A stretch of 64,000 bases of DNA from DATFVJ01 sp963712955 (lineage in GTDB: Bacteria > Actinomycetota > Actinomycetes > Streptosporangiales > Streptosporangiaceae): assembly GCA_963712955.1 (NCBI GenBank), contig CAVQKF010000008.1:178459-242458 (forward strand), written 5' to 3'. Under the pieces are notes generated by a model that saw only the letters and a list, made by a program, of their open reading frames with translations, ran no database searches and was not told the origin of the DNA. The translations under genes were made by a program, and so were the position numbers. The stretch's first letter is position 1. Each line of letters opens with the position of its first letter. Shown here in pieces: positions 35,309 to 44,231 of this stretch.

Positions 35309-36352
35309 ATGCCGAAAGTACCTGGCACCATCGAGGCGGGAGAGACCTACCCGCCGCGCCGTCGCCACCGCGGACCGGCTGTCGTGCGGGCCGGCCTTCT
35401 TGTCGTCGGCTGGTTGATTGTCGCTGTGCTCGGGCTCGTCGCGCTACTGCGGCTCGTGGCCTGGGACTCGGTCCAGCCGCTGATCGTGCTCGACGCCCTC
35501 ACTCTGATCGTCTACCTGCCGGCCTGGGTCGTGGCCGTCGGGGCGCTCATAGCGCGGCGCTGGTGGCTTGCCGCGGCAGCTGCCGTCATCGTCGCCGCCC
35601 AACTAGCGTTCGTCATGCCGGAGCTACTCGCCGCGGCTCCCGTGCCTGCATGGGCCCGGCATGCTCCGGTGGTGCGGGTGTTCGACGCGAACATTGGCAA
35701 GAGCCTCCACTTCGAGGCCGGTTACGTGCGAGCCATCGAGCAGGACCGCCCCGACCTCGTAACCCTCGAAGAGTTCACGCCACCGGCGCTGCAGAGCATG
35801 GTGGCCTCGGGCGTGCTGGCGAGCTTCCCCTACCGTTGCGTGGCGCCGGCCTACGGCGCGGACGGCTTCCTGATCGCCTCCAGGCTGCGCCTGACCGGTT
35901 GCCGGGTACGGACCGTGTTCTGGGACCGTCCGTGGACGCCTTACATGGTCGAGGCCACCCTGTGGTCGCCAGGTGGGCCGGTCGCCCTGCGCCTCGTGCA
36001 TACCCTGGCGCCGTTCCCCGCGTACTGGCGGGACTGGTCGGCGGCGCTGGCCGCTGTCGGCCGGTCCGTGCGCGCTAGCGGCGACAGTCGCATGCTGATG
36101 GTCGGGGACTTCAACGCCACGTGGGGCAACAGCCGGTTCGTCGCCCTCCTGCACGACGGGCTGACCGACGGGGCCGCGGCGCGGGGGAAGGCGACCGACA
36201 TGACGTGGCCGAACGGTGCCGTTGTGCCACCCTTCGTCCGCATAGATCACGTGCTGACCGGAGCGCGCCTGGCCGTCACCGAGATCGCCGCCAAGCCAGG
36301 GTTCGGCAGCGACCACCGCTATCTGGTCGCCATGGTCGCAATCCGGACCTGA
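35309..36352 (+). CDS. membrane-anchored endonuclease/exonuclease/phosphatase-family protein
   Basis: A 347-residue protein if started at ATG 35309; an earlier ATG at 35222 overlaps the preceding gene and lacks a ribosome-binding site. Three N-terminal helices (VVRAGLLVVGWLIVAVLGLV, LIVLDALTLIVYLPAWVVAV, AAAAVIVAAQLAFVMPELLA) are followed by an EEP catalytic domain: VRVFDANIGK, LVTLEEF (metal Glu), MLMVGDFNATWGNSRFV, IDHVLTG and the final GSDHRYLVAMV. Order and residues match Mg2+-dependent phosphodiesterases of this superfamily. The catalytic domain likely faces outside. Substrate (nucleic acid, phosphoinositide-like or nucleotide) cannot be told. Confidence 0.85.
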   Translation: MPKVPGTIEAGETYPPRRRHRGPAVVRAGLLVVGWLIVAVLGLVALLRLVAWDSVQPLIVLDALTLIVYLPAWVVAVGALIARRWWLAAAAAVIVAAQLAFVMPELLAAAPVPAWARHAPVVRVFDANIGKSLHFEAGYVRAIEQDRPDLVTLEEFTPPALQSMVASGVLASFPYRCVAPAYGADGFLIASRLRLTGCRVRTVFWDRPWTPYMVEATLWSPGGPVALRLVHTLAPFPAYWRDWSAALAAVGRSVRASGDSRMLMVGDFNATWGNSRFVALLHDGLTDGAAARGKATDMTWPNGAVVPPFVRIDHVLTGARLAVTEIAAKPGFGSDHRYLVAMVAIRT

Positions 36353-36420
36353 GCTTAGCGACGAGCGGGGTAGCTGGGATACCCACTACGACGCGCTCAG
36401 GTGGTTGTCTCTACTCTGCG

Positions 36421-36800
36421 TCAGAAGGGGTCGTTTATGGACACGCCCCCCGCGCGCGTCTTTTGCGGTAGGAGGCGCTCTTCGTGGTAGACGCCCGTCT
36501 GGTATTCGGCCAGGACGCCGCGCAGATGCCGCTCGCCGGGGATCAGGATGCGGCCGGGGAGCTCACGGCGCAGGGTGCCGGCGAGGCGCTCGCAGATCGC
36601 GTTCATCCGCGGCGCGTGGACGGCGGTGCGCAGGATCCTGGTGCCGGCGGCCGGGACGACGGCGCCGGACGAGGCAGTGAAGTTCGATCCGCGATCGCGG
36701 ATCACGAACTTGATGTCCGCGAACCGCTCGCCGAGGCTGAGGGCCAGGTTACGGGCCCGCTGCACGGTCCACTCGCCGGTGGGGTTCGCGGCTCGCCGCT
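36421..36800 (-). pseudogene. IS481-type transposase, integrase-core fragment
   Basis: Encodes ANPTGEWTVQRARNLALSLG, ADIKFVIRDRGSNFTASSGA and RILRTAVHAPRMNAICERLA then GTLRRELPGRILI. These are the second-Asp and Glu regions of an integrase core. The upstream first-Asp region and the usual C-terminus (VLGGLINEY..) are missing. Confidence 0.7.
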
Positions 36801-37234
36801 ATCGCATGGCGGCTGTACGGCGAAGCCGGTATCGATGAAGCCGAGATCGACCGGCTTCACGCCGTACTGCGGTCCCGCTCAGGCGCGGGCGGTGACTGTC
36901 GTCGAGATGGACCTGTCTGAACTCGACGATACGTTCCTCCGGGTGGGTCCGTGAGACCTATGATGTCGGCTAGGGGCAGGCTCATGCTGACGTTTGGGCG
37001 CCGAGCTTGGCATTGCCCAGTCCTGGCCATCCTCCCGGCAGTACAGCCTCCGTCGGCGCGGCCCTCTCACAGGACAGGGTAGTTCTCAGGTCGCTCTTTA
37101 AATGCCTGCGCACCTATGGCCGCAAGTTGCGAGGGCGGGCAGTCGCTTGCAGGTGCCTGCCAGGCCCGGCAGGAGGCCCGCCCGACTGAATATCCGCAGC
37201 TCCGCCCATGGTGGCGGAGCGGACAGGAGCATGG
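36801..37234. other. no convincing gene
   Basis: About 430 bases with no supported gene. The last 60 bases carry an AGGAG before the 37235 start. Confidence 0.4.
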
Positions 37235-37546
37235 ATGTCATCGCCCTCGCAGCCAGCGCACCTCAGTAACCATCAGCGCAACACGCTGCGCCAGATCTTC
37301 CAGCATCCCGCGGGCCACAACATCGAGTGGCGTGCCGTGCTGTCGCTGCTCGAGGCAGTCGGCTCAGCCGAGGAGCAGCACGGCGGCAAGGTCGCCGTGA
37401 TGATCGGGTCCGAGACCGAATACTTCGACCCGCCCCCCCACAAGGACATCGACACCCAGGCAGTTGTCAACCTGCGCCGGATGCTGACCAAGGCCGGCGA
37501 CGGAGCCGACGCTGCGGATGCCAGAGCCAACGGCCGGGAGGCCTGA
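37235..37546 (+). CDS. small conserved hypothetical protein (HicA-like fold possible)
   Basis: A 103-residue protein from ATG 37235, AGGAG nearby. It contains LSNHQRNTLRQIFQHPAGHN, IEWRAVLSLLEAVGSAEEQH, GKVAVMIGSETEYFDPPPHK and DIDTQAVVNLRRMLTKAG. Actinobacteria have many such proteins. The helix plus KVAV..G....F..P.HK.I strand pattern recalls the HicA/YcfA double-stranded RNA-binding fold. There is no HicB-like partner beside it, so toxin function is only a guess. Confidence 0.7.
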   Translation: MSSPSQPAHLSNHQRNTLRQIFQHPAGHNIEWRAVLSLLEAVGSAEEQHGGKVAVMIGSETEYFDPPPHKDIDTQAVVNLRRMLTKAGDGADAADARANGREA

Positions 37547-37651
37547 CCCTTAGCCAGCCGCACACTCGGTGCCTGTGGGATGGCAGAAGTCTGCCTGGCC
37601 TGTGAGCTGCAGCGATGCACCGGGGTCAGCGATCGGCCATGATGATCAGCC

Positions 37652-37892
37652 GTGTCCCTCCGTCTGCTCTATCTGATCTTCACCCGGCTGTGCGGCTGGC
37701 TGGTCCTGCTTGGCCGCTCGCCCGCCTCCAAGAACGCGGAGTTGCTGGTGCGCGGCACGAGGTCGCCGTGCTGCCGCACCAATCCGCGGCCCCGGCTTGG
37801 ACTGGGCCGACCGTGCGGTGCTCGCCGCGCTGATCCGCCTCCTGCCGCGAAGGCTGCGGATGCATCGGCTGGTCCTGTCCCGCTCGAATATA
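37652..37892 (+). pseudogene. IS481-type transposase, N-terminal fragment cut by IS110
   Basis: From GTG 37652: SLRLLYLIFTRLCGWLVLLG, RSPASKNAELLV, then after a frameshift VAVLPHQ-like and LDWADRAVLAALIRLLPRRL with RMHRLVL. This is the typical opening of actinobacterial integrase-core transposases. The gene stops where the first IS110 element begins. Confidence 0.65.
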
Positions 37893-39888
37893 GTCAACAG
37901 GTCTTGGTGGCGTTTGGTGGCCACGAAACTTGTCCGCGTCCCGTCCTGGGCGGGCTGGCGTGGCGGGTACGGTGGCCGCGGCGCAGGTGGCGTGCGCGAG
38001 TGTGCCGCCCGGCCGCCGTGCCGCGCCGCGCCGTTCTCAGCTTAAGGGTGTACCGGGCGGTGGTGCTGGTGTCTGGTCCCGGTTCACCGCGGACTGGCGT
38101 ACACGGCCGTGATTGATGGGGCATCGTACTGGCGTGCTGCCTGTGTCGCCGGAACTATCCGTGGAGCCCTCGTGCCCGAAAAATAGTCTGAGCGCTGGGG
38201 ACGATCTTGCGGGCTGGGTACTGCTGCTGCGTGCGCGCCGATCAGATTCGGCTTCCCCCCTCTCGTTCCCCGGGCAGCCTCACCGTGTCGCTTTCCAGGA
38301 AAGGGTGTGGTTGTTCATGGCCAGGACGAGGAACAGGCCGGCGTCACCGCCGGTGCCCGGCGATGCCGGCGCGGAGGTGACCGATGAGCCGGTGCAGGTG
38401 ATCAGCCGGGCGGCGGCGATCGATGTGGCCAAGGGCTCGGGGATGGTGTGCATGCGGCTGCCGCATGAGTCCCGGGCGGGGCGGCGGACCCAGAAGGTGT
38501 GGGAGGTGACCGCGACCTTCGCCGCGGTCGTGGCGCTGATGGATCACCTGGTGTGCCAGGGCGTGGAGCGGCTGGTGCTGGAGTCCACCAGCGACTACTG
38601 GCGTATCTGGTGTTACCTGGCGGAGGCGGCGGGCCTGGAGGTGTGGCTGGTCAATGCCCGCGACGTCAAGCACCTGCCGGGCCGGTCCAAATCCGACCGG
38701 CTGGACTGCGTGTGGCTGTGCAAGCTGAACGAATGGGGCATGCTGCGCCGCTCGTTCGTGCCGCCGGAGCCCGTTCGCGACCTGCGGGCGCTGACCCGGC
38801 TGCGGGCGAACCTGACCCATGACCGGGTCCGTCACCAGAACCGGATCGAGAAGATCCTGGAGGATGCCCTGCTGAAGGTCTCCAGCGTGATCTCGGACCT
38901 GATGGGCGGCAGCGGCCGCCGGTTCCTGCAGGCCCTGGTGGACGGCGAGCGCAGCCCCGCCGCGCTGGCCGCGCTGGGCGATTACCGGCTGCACGCCAGC
39001 AAGGCCGAGCTGGCGGAGGCCCTGACCGGCCGGTTCCGCGACATCCACGGGTTCGAGATCGGCATGGTGCTGGAGCTCATCGATGACCTGTCCGCCAAGA
39101 TCACCGAGCTGGACGAGCGGATCGAGGCCCAGCTGGAGAACGTGCCCGGCCTGGGCGGCGTGTGCACGAGCTGCGGGCAGCCCGGGCCGGACGGGCCGTG
39201 CACCGGATGCGGCGAGCCGGTCCTGGGCGTCATCGCCAGGCTCGATGAGATCACCGGAATCGGCCGCGGCGCCGCCCAGGTCATCGTCGCCGAGCTTGGC
39301 ACCGACATGACCCAGTTCCCCACCCCCGGGCACGCCGCCTCCTGGGCAAAGCTGACTCCCCGCGCCATCCAGTCCGGCGCCACCAGCAAGGCCTGCCGCA
39401 CCGGCAAAGGCAACCCGTACCTGCGCGGCGCGACCGGCGTCGCGGTCATGACCGCCGCCAGGACCGAGACCTTCCTCGGCGCCCGGTACCGGCGCCACGC
39501 CCGCAGGCGGGGCAAGCAGAAGGCCATCGTCGCCGGATGCCGCACCATCATCGAGATCGCCTGGCGCGTCATCGCCGACCCCGGCTTCCGCTACATCGAG
39601 CTCGGACCGGACTACCACGACCAGCTCGACCCCCGGCGCAAGACCCGCGACAAGATCCGCCAGCTCGAAAAGCTCAACCCCGGCATGACCGTCACCCTGA
39701 CGCCCCGCCCGGAACCCGGCGGGCAGGCACCCGCCGCCTGACCACAGCACGTATCCCCCCGGCTACCCGTCACCAGCATGGACGGCGCAATCGCTTAACG
39801 TATTACCACAGCTCACCCACCGCCCCTGGCAGCATTGCGCCAGAGGATGGCTGGACCCTGCCCGAGAATACTGCTCTGTTTCCGGTCA
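37893..39888 (+). mobile_element. IS110-family element, copy 1 of a tandem pair
   Basis: About 1,996 bases beginning GTCAACAGGTCTTGGTGGCG and ending CTGTTTCCGGTCA. It directly abuts a second copy in the same orientation. The transposase gene (38317-39741) is preceded by about 424 noncoding bases and followed by about 147. In IS110-type elements the long 5' noncoding end encodes the bridge RNA, so it is expected at about 37893-38316; I cannot fold it reliably by eye. Confidence 0.85.
38317..39741 (+). CDS. IS110 transposase (DEDD recombinase), copy 1
   Basis: A 474-residue protein; ATG 38317 is chosen because it starts the conserved MARTRNRPASPP segment and follows AGGAAAGGG. RuvC-like DEDD domain: D in AAAIDVAKGSG, E in RLVLESTSDYW, D in KSDRLDCVWLCKL. 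The Transposase_20 domain has ITGIGRGAAQVIVAELG, SWAKLTPRAIQSGATSK (catalytic Ser candidate) and GNPYLRGATGVAVM. Between them a zinc-ribbon-like insert holds two CxxC pairs (CTSCGQPGPDGPCTGCG). It differs from copy 2 at six residues, for example SKSDR versus SKTDR. Copy 2 keeps the usual KTDRLD. It should catalyse RNA-guided strand exchange in the bridge-RNA system. Confidence 0.9.
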   Translation: MARTRNRPASPPVPGDAGAEVTDEPVQVISRAAAIDVAKGSGMVCMRLPHESRAGRRTQKVWEVTATFAAVVALMDHLVCQGVERLVLESTSDYWRIWCYLAEAAGLEVWLVNARDVKHLPGRSKSDRLDCVWLCKLNEWGMLRRSFVPPEPVRDLRALTRLRANLTHDRVRHQNRIEKILEDALLKVSSVISDLMGGSGRRFLQALVDGERSPAALAALGDYRLHASKAELAEALTGRFRDIHGFEIGMVLELIDDLSAKITELDERIEAQLENVPGLGGVCTSCGQPGPDGPCTGCGEPVLGVIARLDEITGIGRGAAQVIVAELGTDMTQFPTPGHAASWAKLTPRAIQSGATSKACRTGKGNPYLRGATGVAVMTAARTETFLGARYRRHARRRGKQKAIVAGCRTIIEIAWRVIADPGFRYIELGPDYHDQLDPRRKTRDKIRQLEKLNPGMTVTLTPRPEPGGQAPAA

Positions 39889-41885
39889 GTCAACAGGTCT
39901 TGGTGGCGTTTGGTGGCCACGAAACTTGTCCGCGTCCCGTCCTGGGCGGGCTGGCGTGGCAGGGTACGGTGGCCGCGGCGCGGGTGGCGTGCGCGAGTGT
40001 GCTGCCCGGCCGCCGTGCCGCGCCGCGGCGTTCTCAGCTTAAGGGTGTACCGGGCGGTGGTGCTGGTGTCTGGTCCCGGTTCACCGCGGACTGGCGTACA
40101 GGGCCGTGATTGATGGGGCATCGTACTGGCGTGCTGCCCGTGTCGCCGGAACTATCCGTGGAGCCCTCGTGCCCGAAAAATAGTCTGAGCGCTGGGGACG
40201 ATCTTGCGGGCTGGGTACTGCTGCTGCGTGCGCGCCGATCAGATTCGGCTTCCCCCCTCTCGTTCCCCGGGCAGCCTCACCGTGTCGCTTTCCAGGAAAG
40301 GGTGTGGTTGTTCATGGCCAGGACGAGGAACAAGCCGGCGTCACCGCCGGTGCCCGGCGATGCCGGCGCGGAGGTGACCGATGAGCCGGTGCAGGTGATC
40401 AGCCGGGCGGCGGCGATCGATGTGGCCAAGGGCTCGGGGATGGTGTGCATGCGGCTGCCGCATGAGTCCCGGGCGGGGCGGCGGACCCAGAAGGTGTGGG
40501 AGGTGACCGCGACCTTCGCCGCGGTCGTGGCGCTGATGGATCACCTGGTGTGCCAGGGCGTGGAGCGGCTGGTGCTGGAGTCCACCAGCGACTACTGGCG
40601 TATCTGGTATTACCTGGCGGAGGCGGCGGGCCTGGAGGTGTGGCTGGTCAATGCCCGCGACGTCAAGCACCTGCCGGGCCGGTCCAAAACCGACCGGCTG
40701 GACTGCGTGTGGCTGTGCAAGCTGAACGAATGGGGCATGCTGCGCCGCTCGTTCGTGCCGCCGGAGCCCGTCCGCGACCTGCGGGCGCTGACCCGGCTGC
40801 GGGCGAACCTGACCCATGACCGGGTCCGTCACCAGAACCGGATCGAGAAGATCCTGGAGGATGCCCTGCTGAAGGTCTCCAGCGTGATCTCGGACCTGAT
40901 GGGCGGCAGCGGCCGCCGGTTCCTGCAGGCCCTGGTGGACGGCGAGCGCAGCCCCGCCGCGCTGGCCGCGCTGGGCGATTACCGGCTGCACGCCAGCAAG
41001 GCCGAGCTGGCGGAGGCCCTGACCGGCCGGTTCCGCGACATCCACGGCTTCGAGATCGGCATGCTGCTGGAGCTCATCGATGACCTGTCCGCCAAGATCA
41101 CCGAGCTGGACGAGCGGATCGAGGCCCAGCTGGAGAACGTGCCCGGCCTGGGCGGCGTGTGCACGAGCTGCGGGCAGCCCGGGCCGGACGGGCCGTGCAC
41201 CGGATGCGGCGAGCCGGTCCTGGGCGTCATCGCCAGGCTCGATGAGATCACCGGCATCGGCCGCGGCGCCGCCCAGGTCATCGTCGCCGAGCTGGGCACC
41301 GACATGACCCAGTTCCCCACCCCCGGGCACGCCGCCTCCTGGGCAAAGCTGACTCCCCGCGCCATCCAGTCCGGCGCCACCAGCAAGGCCGGCCGCACCG
41401 GCAAAGGCAACCCGTACCTGCGCGGCGCGACCGGAGTCGCGGTCATGACCGCCGCCAGGACCGAGACCTTCCTCGGCGCCCGGTACCGGCGCCACGCCCG
41501 CAGGCGGGGCAAGCAGAAGGCCATCGTCGCCGGATGCCGCACCATCATCGAGATCGCCTGGCGCGTCATCGCCGACCCCGGCTTCCGCTACATCGAGCTC
41601 GGACCGGACTACCACGACCAGCTCGACCCCCGGCGCAAGACCCGCGACAAGATCCGCCAGCTCGAAAAGCTCAACCCCGGCATGACCGTCACCCTGACGC
41701 CCCACCCGGAACCCGGCGGGCAGGCACCCGCCGCCTGACCACAGCACGTATCCCCCCGGCTACCCGTCACCAGCATGGACGGCGCAATCGCTTAACGTAT
41801 TACCACAGCTCACCCACCGCCCCTGGCAGCATTGCGCCAGAGGATGGCTGGACCCTGCCCGAGAATACTGCTCTGTTTCCGGTCA
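39889..41885 (+). mobile_element. IS110-family element, copy 2 of a tandem pair
   Basis: About 1,997 bases, same orientation and ends as copy 1 (starts GTCAACAGGTCTTGG, ends TGTTTCCGGTCA). One extra A in GGCAGGGTAC near 39961 explains the one-base length difference. The right-end/left-end junction between copies lies at 39888/39889, the arrangement in which IS110-type elements are thought to rebuild a promoter across joined ends. Confidence 0.85.
40314..41738 (+). CDS. IS110 transposase (DEDD recombinase), copy 2
   Basis: 474 residues, the same architecture as copy 1: N-terminal DEDD domain with AAAIDVAKGSG, LVLESTSDYW and KTDRLDCVWL; a double CxxC insert; Transposase_20 with KLTPRAIQSGATSKAGRTG. 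It keeps the more usual KTDRLD and SKAGRTG forms. All catalytic positions look intact, so this copy is the better candidate for activity. Its 5' noncoding end (39889-40313) directly follows the right end of copy 1. Confidence 0.9.
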   Translation: MARTRNKPASPPVPGDAGAEVTDEPVQVISRAAAIDVAKGSGMVCMRLPHESRAGRRTQKVWEVTATFAAVVALMDHLVCQGVERLVLESTSDYWRIWYYLAEAAGLEVWLVNARDVKHLPGRSKTDRLDCVWLCKLNEWGMLRRSFVPPEPVRDLRALTRLRANLTHDRVRHQNRIEKILEDALLKVSSVISDLMGGSGRRFLQALVDGERSPAALAALGDYRLHASKAELAEALTGRFRDIHGFEIGMLLELIDDLSAKITELDERIEAQLENVPGLGGVCTSCGQPGPDGPCTGCGEPVLGVIARLDEITGIGRGAAQVIVAELGTDMTQFPTPGHAASWAKLTPRAIQSGATSKAGRTGKGNPYLRGATGVAVMTAARTETFLGARYRRHARRRGKQKAIVAGCRTIIEIAWRVIADPGFRYIELGPDYHDQLDPRRKTRDKIRQLEKLNPGMTVTLTPHPEPGGQAPAA

Positions 41886-42157
41886 GGGTCGGACCGCTGA
41901 CCTGCGGGTTCTGCTGCGGAGTGGTTGTTGAGGCTGGGAGTCTCGCGGGGTGCCTCTGACGTTGGCTTACATGATCGCGAGGGCTGGACCACACCGATGC
42001 AATGCGGCCCTGCGAGCTTGCCGACGCGGGTCACGTCCCGGTGATCATTTGGCGGAGTCACCGGGGCACGTTGTGCGTAGGTGCTGGGGTCAGGCTTTTG
42101 CTGTGTGCGACGGCGAACAGGCGCCGGCCGGAGCGAATGCGTCCGGCTGGGTGCCGG

Positions 42158-42745
42158 TCATGGATCGGGGTGTGGCTGGGCGGGTTGCTCTGCCGGGGGT
42201 GCTGGCGGCTCGGCGTAGCGGAGGTATCGCTCGAATGCCTCGGTGACGCCTTCGCGGTCGCCGGTGGCCAGCAGGTCGAGCAGCAGACCGCGGGTTATGG
42301 CAACGGCGAGCCTGGCGTCTGCGCGTGCGGTGGTCTCGTCGGCCCCAGCGTCGGCCAACGCGGCCGCGATGTAGGTGATCCACGGCTCGACCACTGTCTC
42401 GAGGAACCCTTCGGTGCCTGGGCGCCCGAGCAGGGCGTGGCTGTACAGCTCGAAGAACAGCCGTTCCTGCGGCCACAGCTTCGGGTCGCTGAAGTGCTGC
42501 CAAGCCCGCCGGGCCGCAGCCGGGGTGACCCCCCAGCCTGGCACGGCCGCGCGCTGGGCTTCCTCGACCGCGCGGGCGACCGCGATCAGCAGGCCCTCGC
42601 GGGATCCGAAATGGTACAGCAGCATGCGGTGGCTGGTCCCGATGGCGGCCGCCAGCTCGCGCAGGCTCAGATCGGCGATCCCGCCCTGCATCGCCTGCTC
42701 CACCGCGGCGGCCAGCAGGCGCTCTCGGGCTTGCGATGTGGCCAT
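42158..42745 (-). CDS. TetR-family transcriptional regulator
   Basis: About 195 residues from ATG 42745; an ATG at 42769 would add eight residues but falls inside the operator-like repeat. The HTH region is LLAAAVEQAMQGGIADLSLR, ELAAAIGTSHRMLLYHFGSR and EGLLIAVARAV, typical of TetR proteins. The C-terminal ligand-binding half is helical (LFFELYSHALLGRPGTEGFL). It is divergent from an SRPBCC-domain protein and separated from it by an inverted repeat, so it probably represses that gene and itself in response to an unknown hydrophobic ligand. Confidence 0.88.
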   Translation of the reverse strand: MATSQARERLLAAAVEQAMQGGIADLSLRELAAAIGTSHRMLLYHFGSREGLLIAVARAVEEAQRAAVPGWGVTPAAARRAWQHFSDPKLWPQERLFFELYSHALLGRPGTEGFLETVVEPWITYIAAALADAGADETTARADARLAVAITRGLLLDLLATGDREGVTEAFERYLRYAEPPAPPAEQPAQPHPDP

Positions 42746-42752
42746 GCCGCAG

Positions 42753-42784
42753 TGTACCATCTGGTTCATGTTCCACTTGGTACA
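42753..42784. promoter_or_regulatory. inverted repeat between tetR and SRPBCC genes
   Basis: TGTACCA (42753-42759) and TGGTACA (42778-42784) with an 18-base spacer. It lies in the divergent intergenic region, so it is a likely operator of the TetR protein. Confidence 0.6.
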
Positions 42785-42799
42785 TCAGGGAGGGTGGCA

Positions 42800-43273
42800 A
42801 TGGGCTGGCTGCACGTAGAAGCGGAACAGACCACGCGGGCGGCGCCCGAGGCCGTCTGGGATCTTGTCTCTGACGCCACCCGCTACCCCGAGTGGGGGCC
42901 ATGGAGCGCCGCCGGCTATCAGCGGCCCGGTGAAACCTCACCGCGCGGGCCCGGCGCGGTTCAGTGGCTGCGGTCCTCCCGCCGGGCCTACCTGCGTTAC
43001 CCCACGTCGATCGAGAAGATCCTCGAAGCCGAGGCGGGGCGCCGACTCGTGTACACCGTGATCGGGGGTATCCCGGTCCGCAATTACCGGGCGGAGGTGA
43101 CCCTCACCCGGTCCGGTGACGGTACCCGAATCCGCTGGGCCGCCACATGGGACTCGACCCTCGCCGGACGGGTGGCAGCGCGAGCGCTCCGCAAGGTCTA
43201 CCCGCAGATCGTCGCGGATCTGGCGGCCGCCGCCGAGAACCAGGCCGGAAGCCCGCCAGGCTCGTCAGACTGA
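42800..43273 (+). CDS. SRPBCC-family (START-like) ligand-binding protein
   Basis: A 157-residue protein from ATG 42800, GGGAGGG upstream. WLHVEAEQTTRAAPEAVWDL, VSDATRYPEWGPWSAAGYQ, RLVYTVIGGIPVRNYRAEVT and GTRIRWAATWDSTLAGRVAA match the polyketide-cyclase/START-like fold, a helix-grip barrel that binds hydrophobic small molecules. It has no catalytic signature. It is divergent from and probably controlled by the TetR regulator. Confidence 0.88.
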   Translation: MGWLHVEAEQTTRAAPEAVWDLVSDATRYPEWGPWSAAGYQRPGETSPRGPGAVQWLRSSRRAYLRYPTSIEKILEAEAGRRLVYTVIGGIPVRNYRAEVTLTRSGDGTRIRWAATWDSTLAGRVAARALRKVYPQIVADLAAAAENQAGSPPGSSD

Positions 43274-43289
43274 TTATCCGCCTGGGACA

Positions 43290-43553
43290 TCACCCGTGGC
43301 GCCGAGCCGCCGACCCCGTTCGCGTTAAGCACGACCCAGCCAGGCCACCCGAGGCAAAATGTCCGGCCGTGTCCGCGGCGATCTCGGCGTCGATGGTGGT
43401 GAACGACGCGGCAGCCTGGTCGTCGCGGATCATCTGCTGAGCGGCGGCGGCGATCATGTAGGTGGATATGTCCACTCCCGCGGCATCGGCGTGGGCCCGG
43501 ATGCGGTCATGGGTCTCTTCTTTGGTGCTGATGCTGAATCGCTTCGTGCCCAT
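43290..43553 (-). CDS. orphan ribbon-helix-helix-type antitoxin
   Basis: About 87 residues from ATG 43553. MGTKRFSISTKEETHDRIRA, HADAAGVDISTYMIAAAAQQ and MIRDDQAAASFTTIDAEIAA match small actinobacterial antitoxins paired with PIN toxins (beta strand KRFSIS followed by two helices). No intact toxin follows. After IDAEIAAD the sequence becomes Gly/Arg-rich and is probably not native, so the 3' end may be lost. A PIN fragment of the expected kind is 2.4 kb away at 45930-46136. Confidence 0.65.
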   Translation of the reverse strand: MGTKRFSISTKEETHDRIRAHADAAGVDISTYMIAAAAQQMIRDDQAAASFTTIDAEIAADTAGHFASGGLAGSCLTRTGSAARRHG

Positions 43554-43712
43554 GCCGTCGACGCTGCTCGTAGCGGGCATCCAGCCCGCCGCTGGGAACA
43601 CGAGCCCGGCCTGGCATCCGGGCGGGTGCCCGGTTCAGCAGCCGCGTGGCCAGGTGAGGGTCGCAGGGACAGGGACGGATCGTCCTCCTCTTCGCGCTCG
43701 TGAGCGGATGGG

Positions 43713-44231
43713 TCAGCGGCTTTGGGGGTGCTCCCGGCGGCGGGCCAGCGCTCGCTCGATGGAACGGGGGTGCACGCGCACCCCGAACTCGGAGGCGATG
43801 AGATCGGCCAGGCCGGCGGGCCGAAGTTCGGGATCGGCCGCCAGCTGCTCCTCGGCCCAGCCGAGGATGTGCCCGGTGAGCTTGTGGCCGCCGCGGGGTC
43901 CGGGCTTGGCCGGCACCAGCCCGTCCAGCCCGGACTCCGCCAGGGCAGCGGCTGCCTGGTAATAGGCCGGCCGCGAATACCCGAACGCCGCCGCCGCGGC
44001 GGTGACCGGCTCGCCGTCCACCGTGACGCGGCGCACCATCTCGTACGTGACCTGCGCCGCGTCCCGGGCGCCGGGGAACTCCCCGGCCCCGAACGCCGGG
44101 TCGGTCACCTGCCCGGGGTGCGGGTTCAGGCACCGCGACTCGCGCAGCGCCGTCACCTTCGGGTCGTCTGCGGGTTCTCGTTCCAGCCTACGGCCGCTAA
44201 TCACGTCCGGCATAATCTCGTTGACATTCAC
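43713..44231 (-). CDS. helix-turn-helix protein coupled to DUF5372 gene
   Basis: A 172-residue protein starting at GTG 44231, overlapping the DUF5372 stop by four bases. DPKVTALRESRCLNPHPGQV is followed by ARDAAQVTYEMVRRVTVDGE, VTAAAAAFGYSRPAYYQAAA and GLDGLVPAKPGPRGGHKLT, an IS630/helix-turn-helix-like DNA-binding unit. A second segment is LADLIASEFGVRVHPRSIER. Proteins of this type accompany mobile recombinase modules in Frankia and Streptomyces relatives. Here no recombinase remains beside it. It probably binds element ends or regulates transposition. Confidence 0.7.
   Translation of the reverse strand: MNVNEIMPDVISGRRLEREPADDPKVTALRESRCLNPHPGQVTDPAFGAGEFPGARDAAQVTYEMVRRVTVDGEPVTAAAAAFGYSRPAYYQAAAALAESGLDGLVPAKPGPRGGHKLTGHILGWAEEQLAADPELRPAGLADLIASEFGVRVHPRSIERALARRREHPQSR

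Noticed and set aside
38344..39750. Long minus-strand open frames (468 residues) opposite both IS110 transposases
   Set aside because: They are exact mirror frames of the transposase genes, Gly/Gln/Leu-rich with no motifs; this is a usual artefact of high-GC coding DNA.
37893..41885. IS110 tandem as an assembly duplication
   Set aside because: The copies differ at six residues and by a one-base indel, so they are separate sequences; long reads would still be useful.
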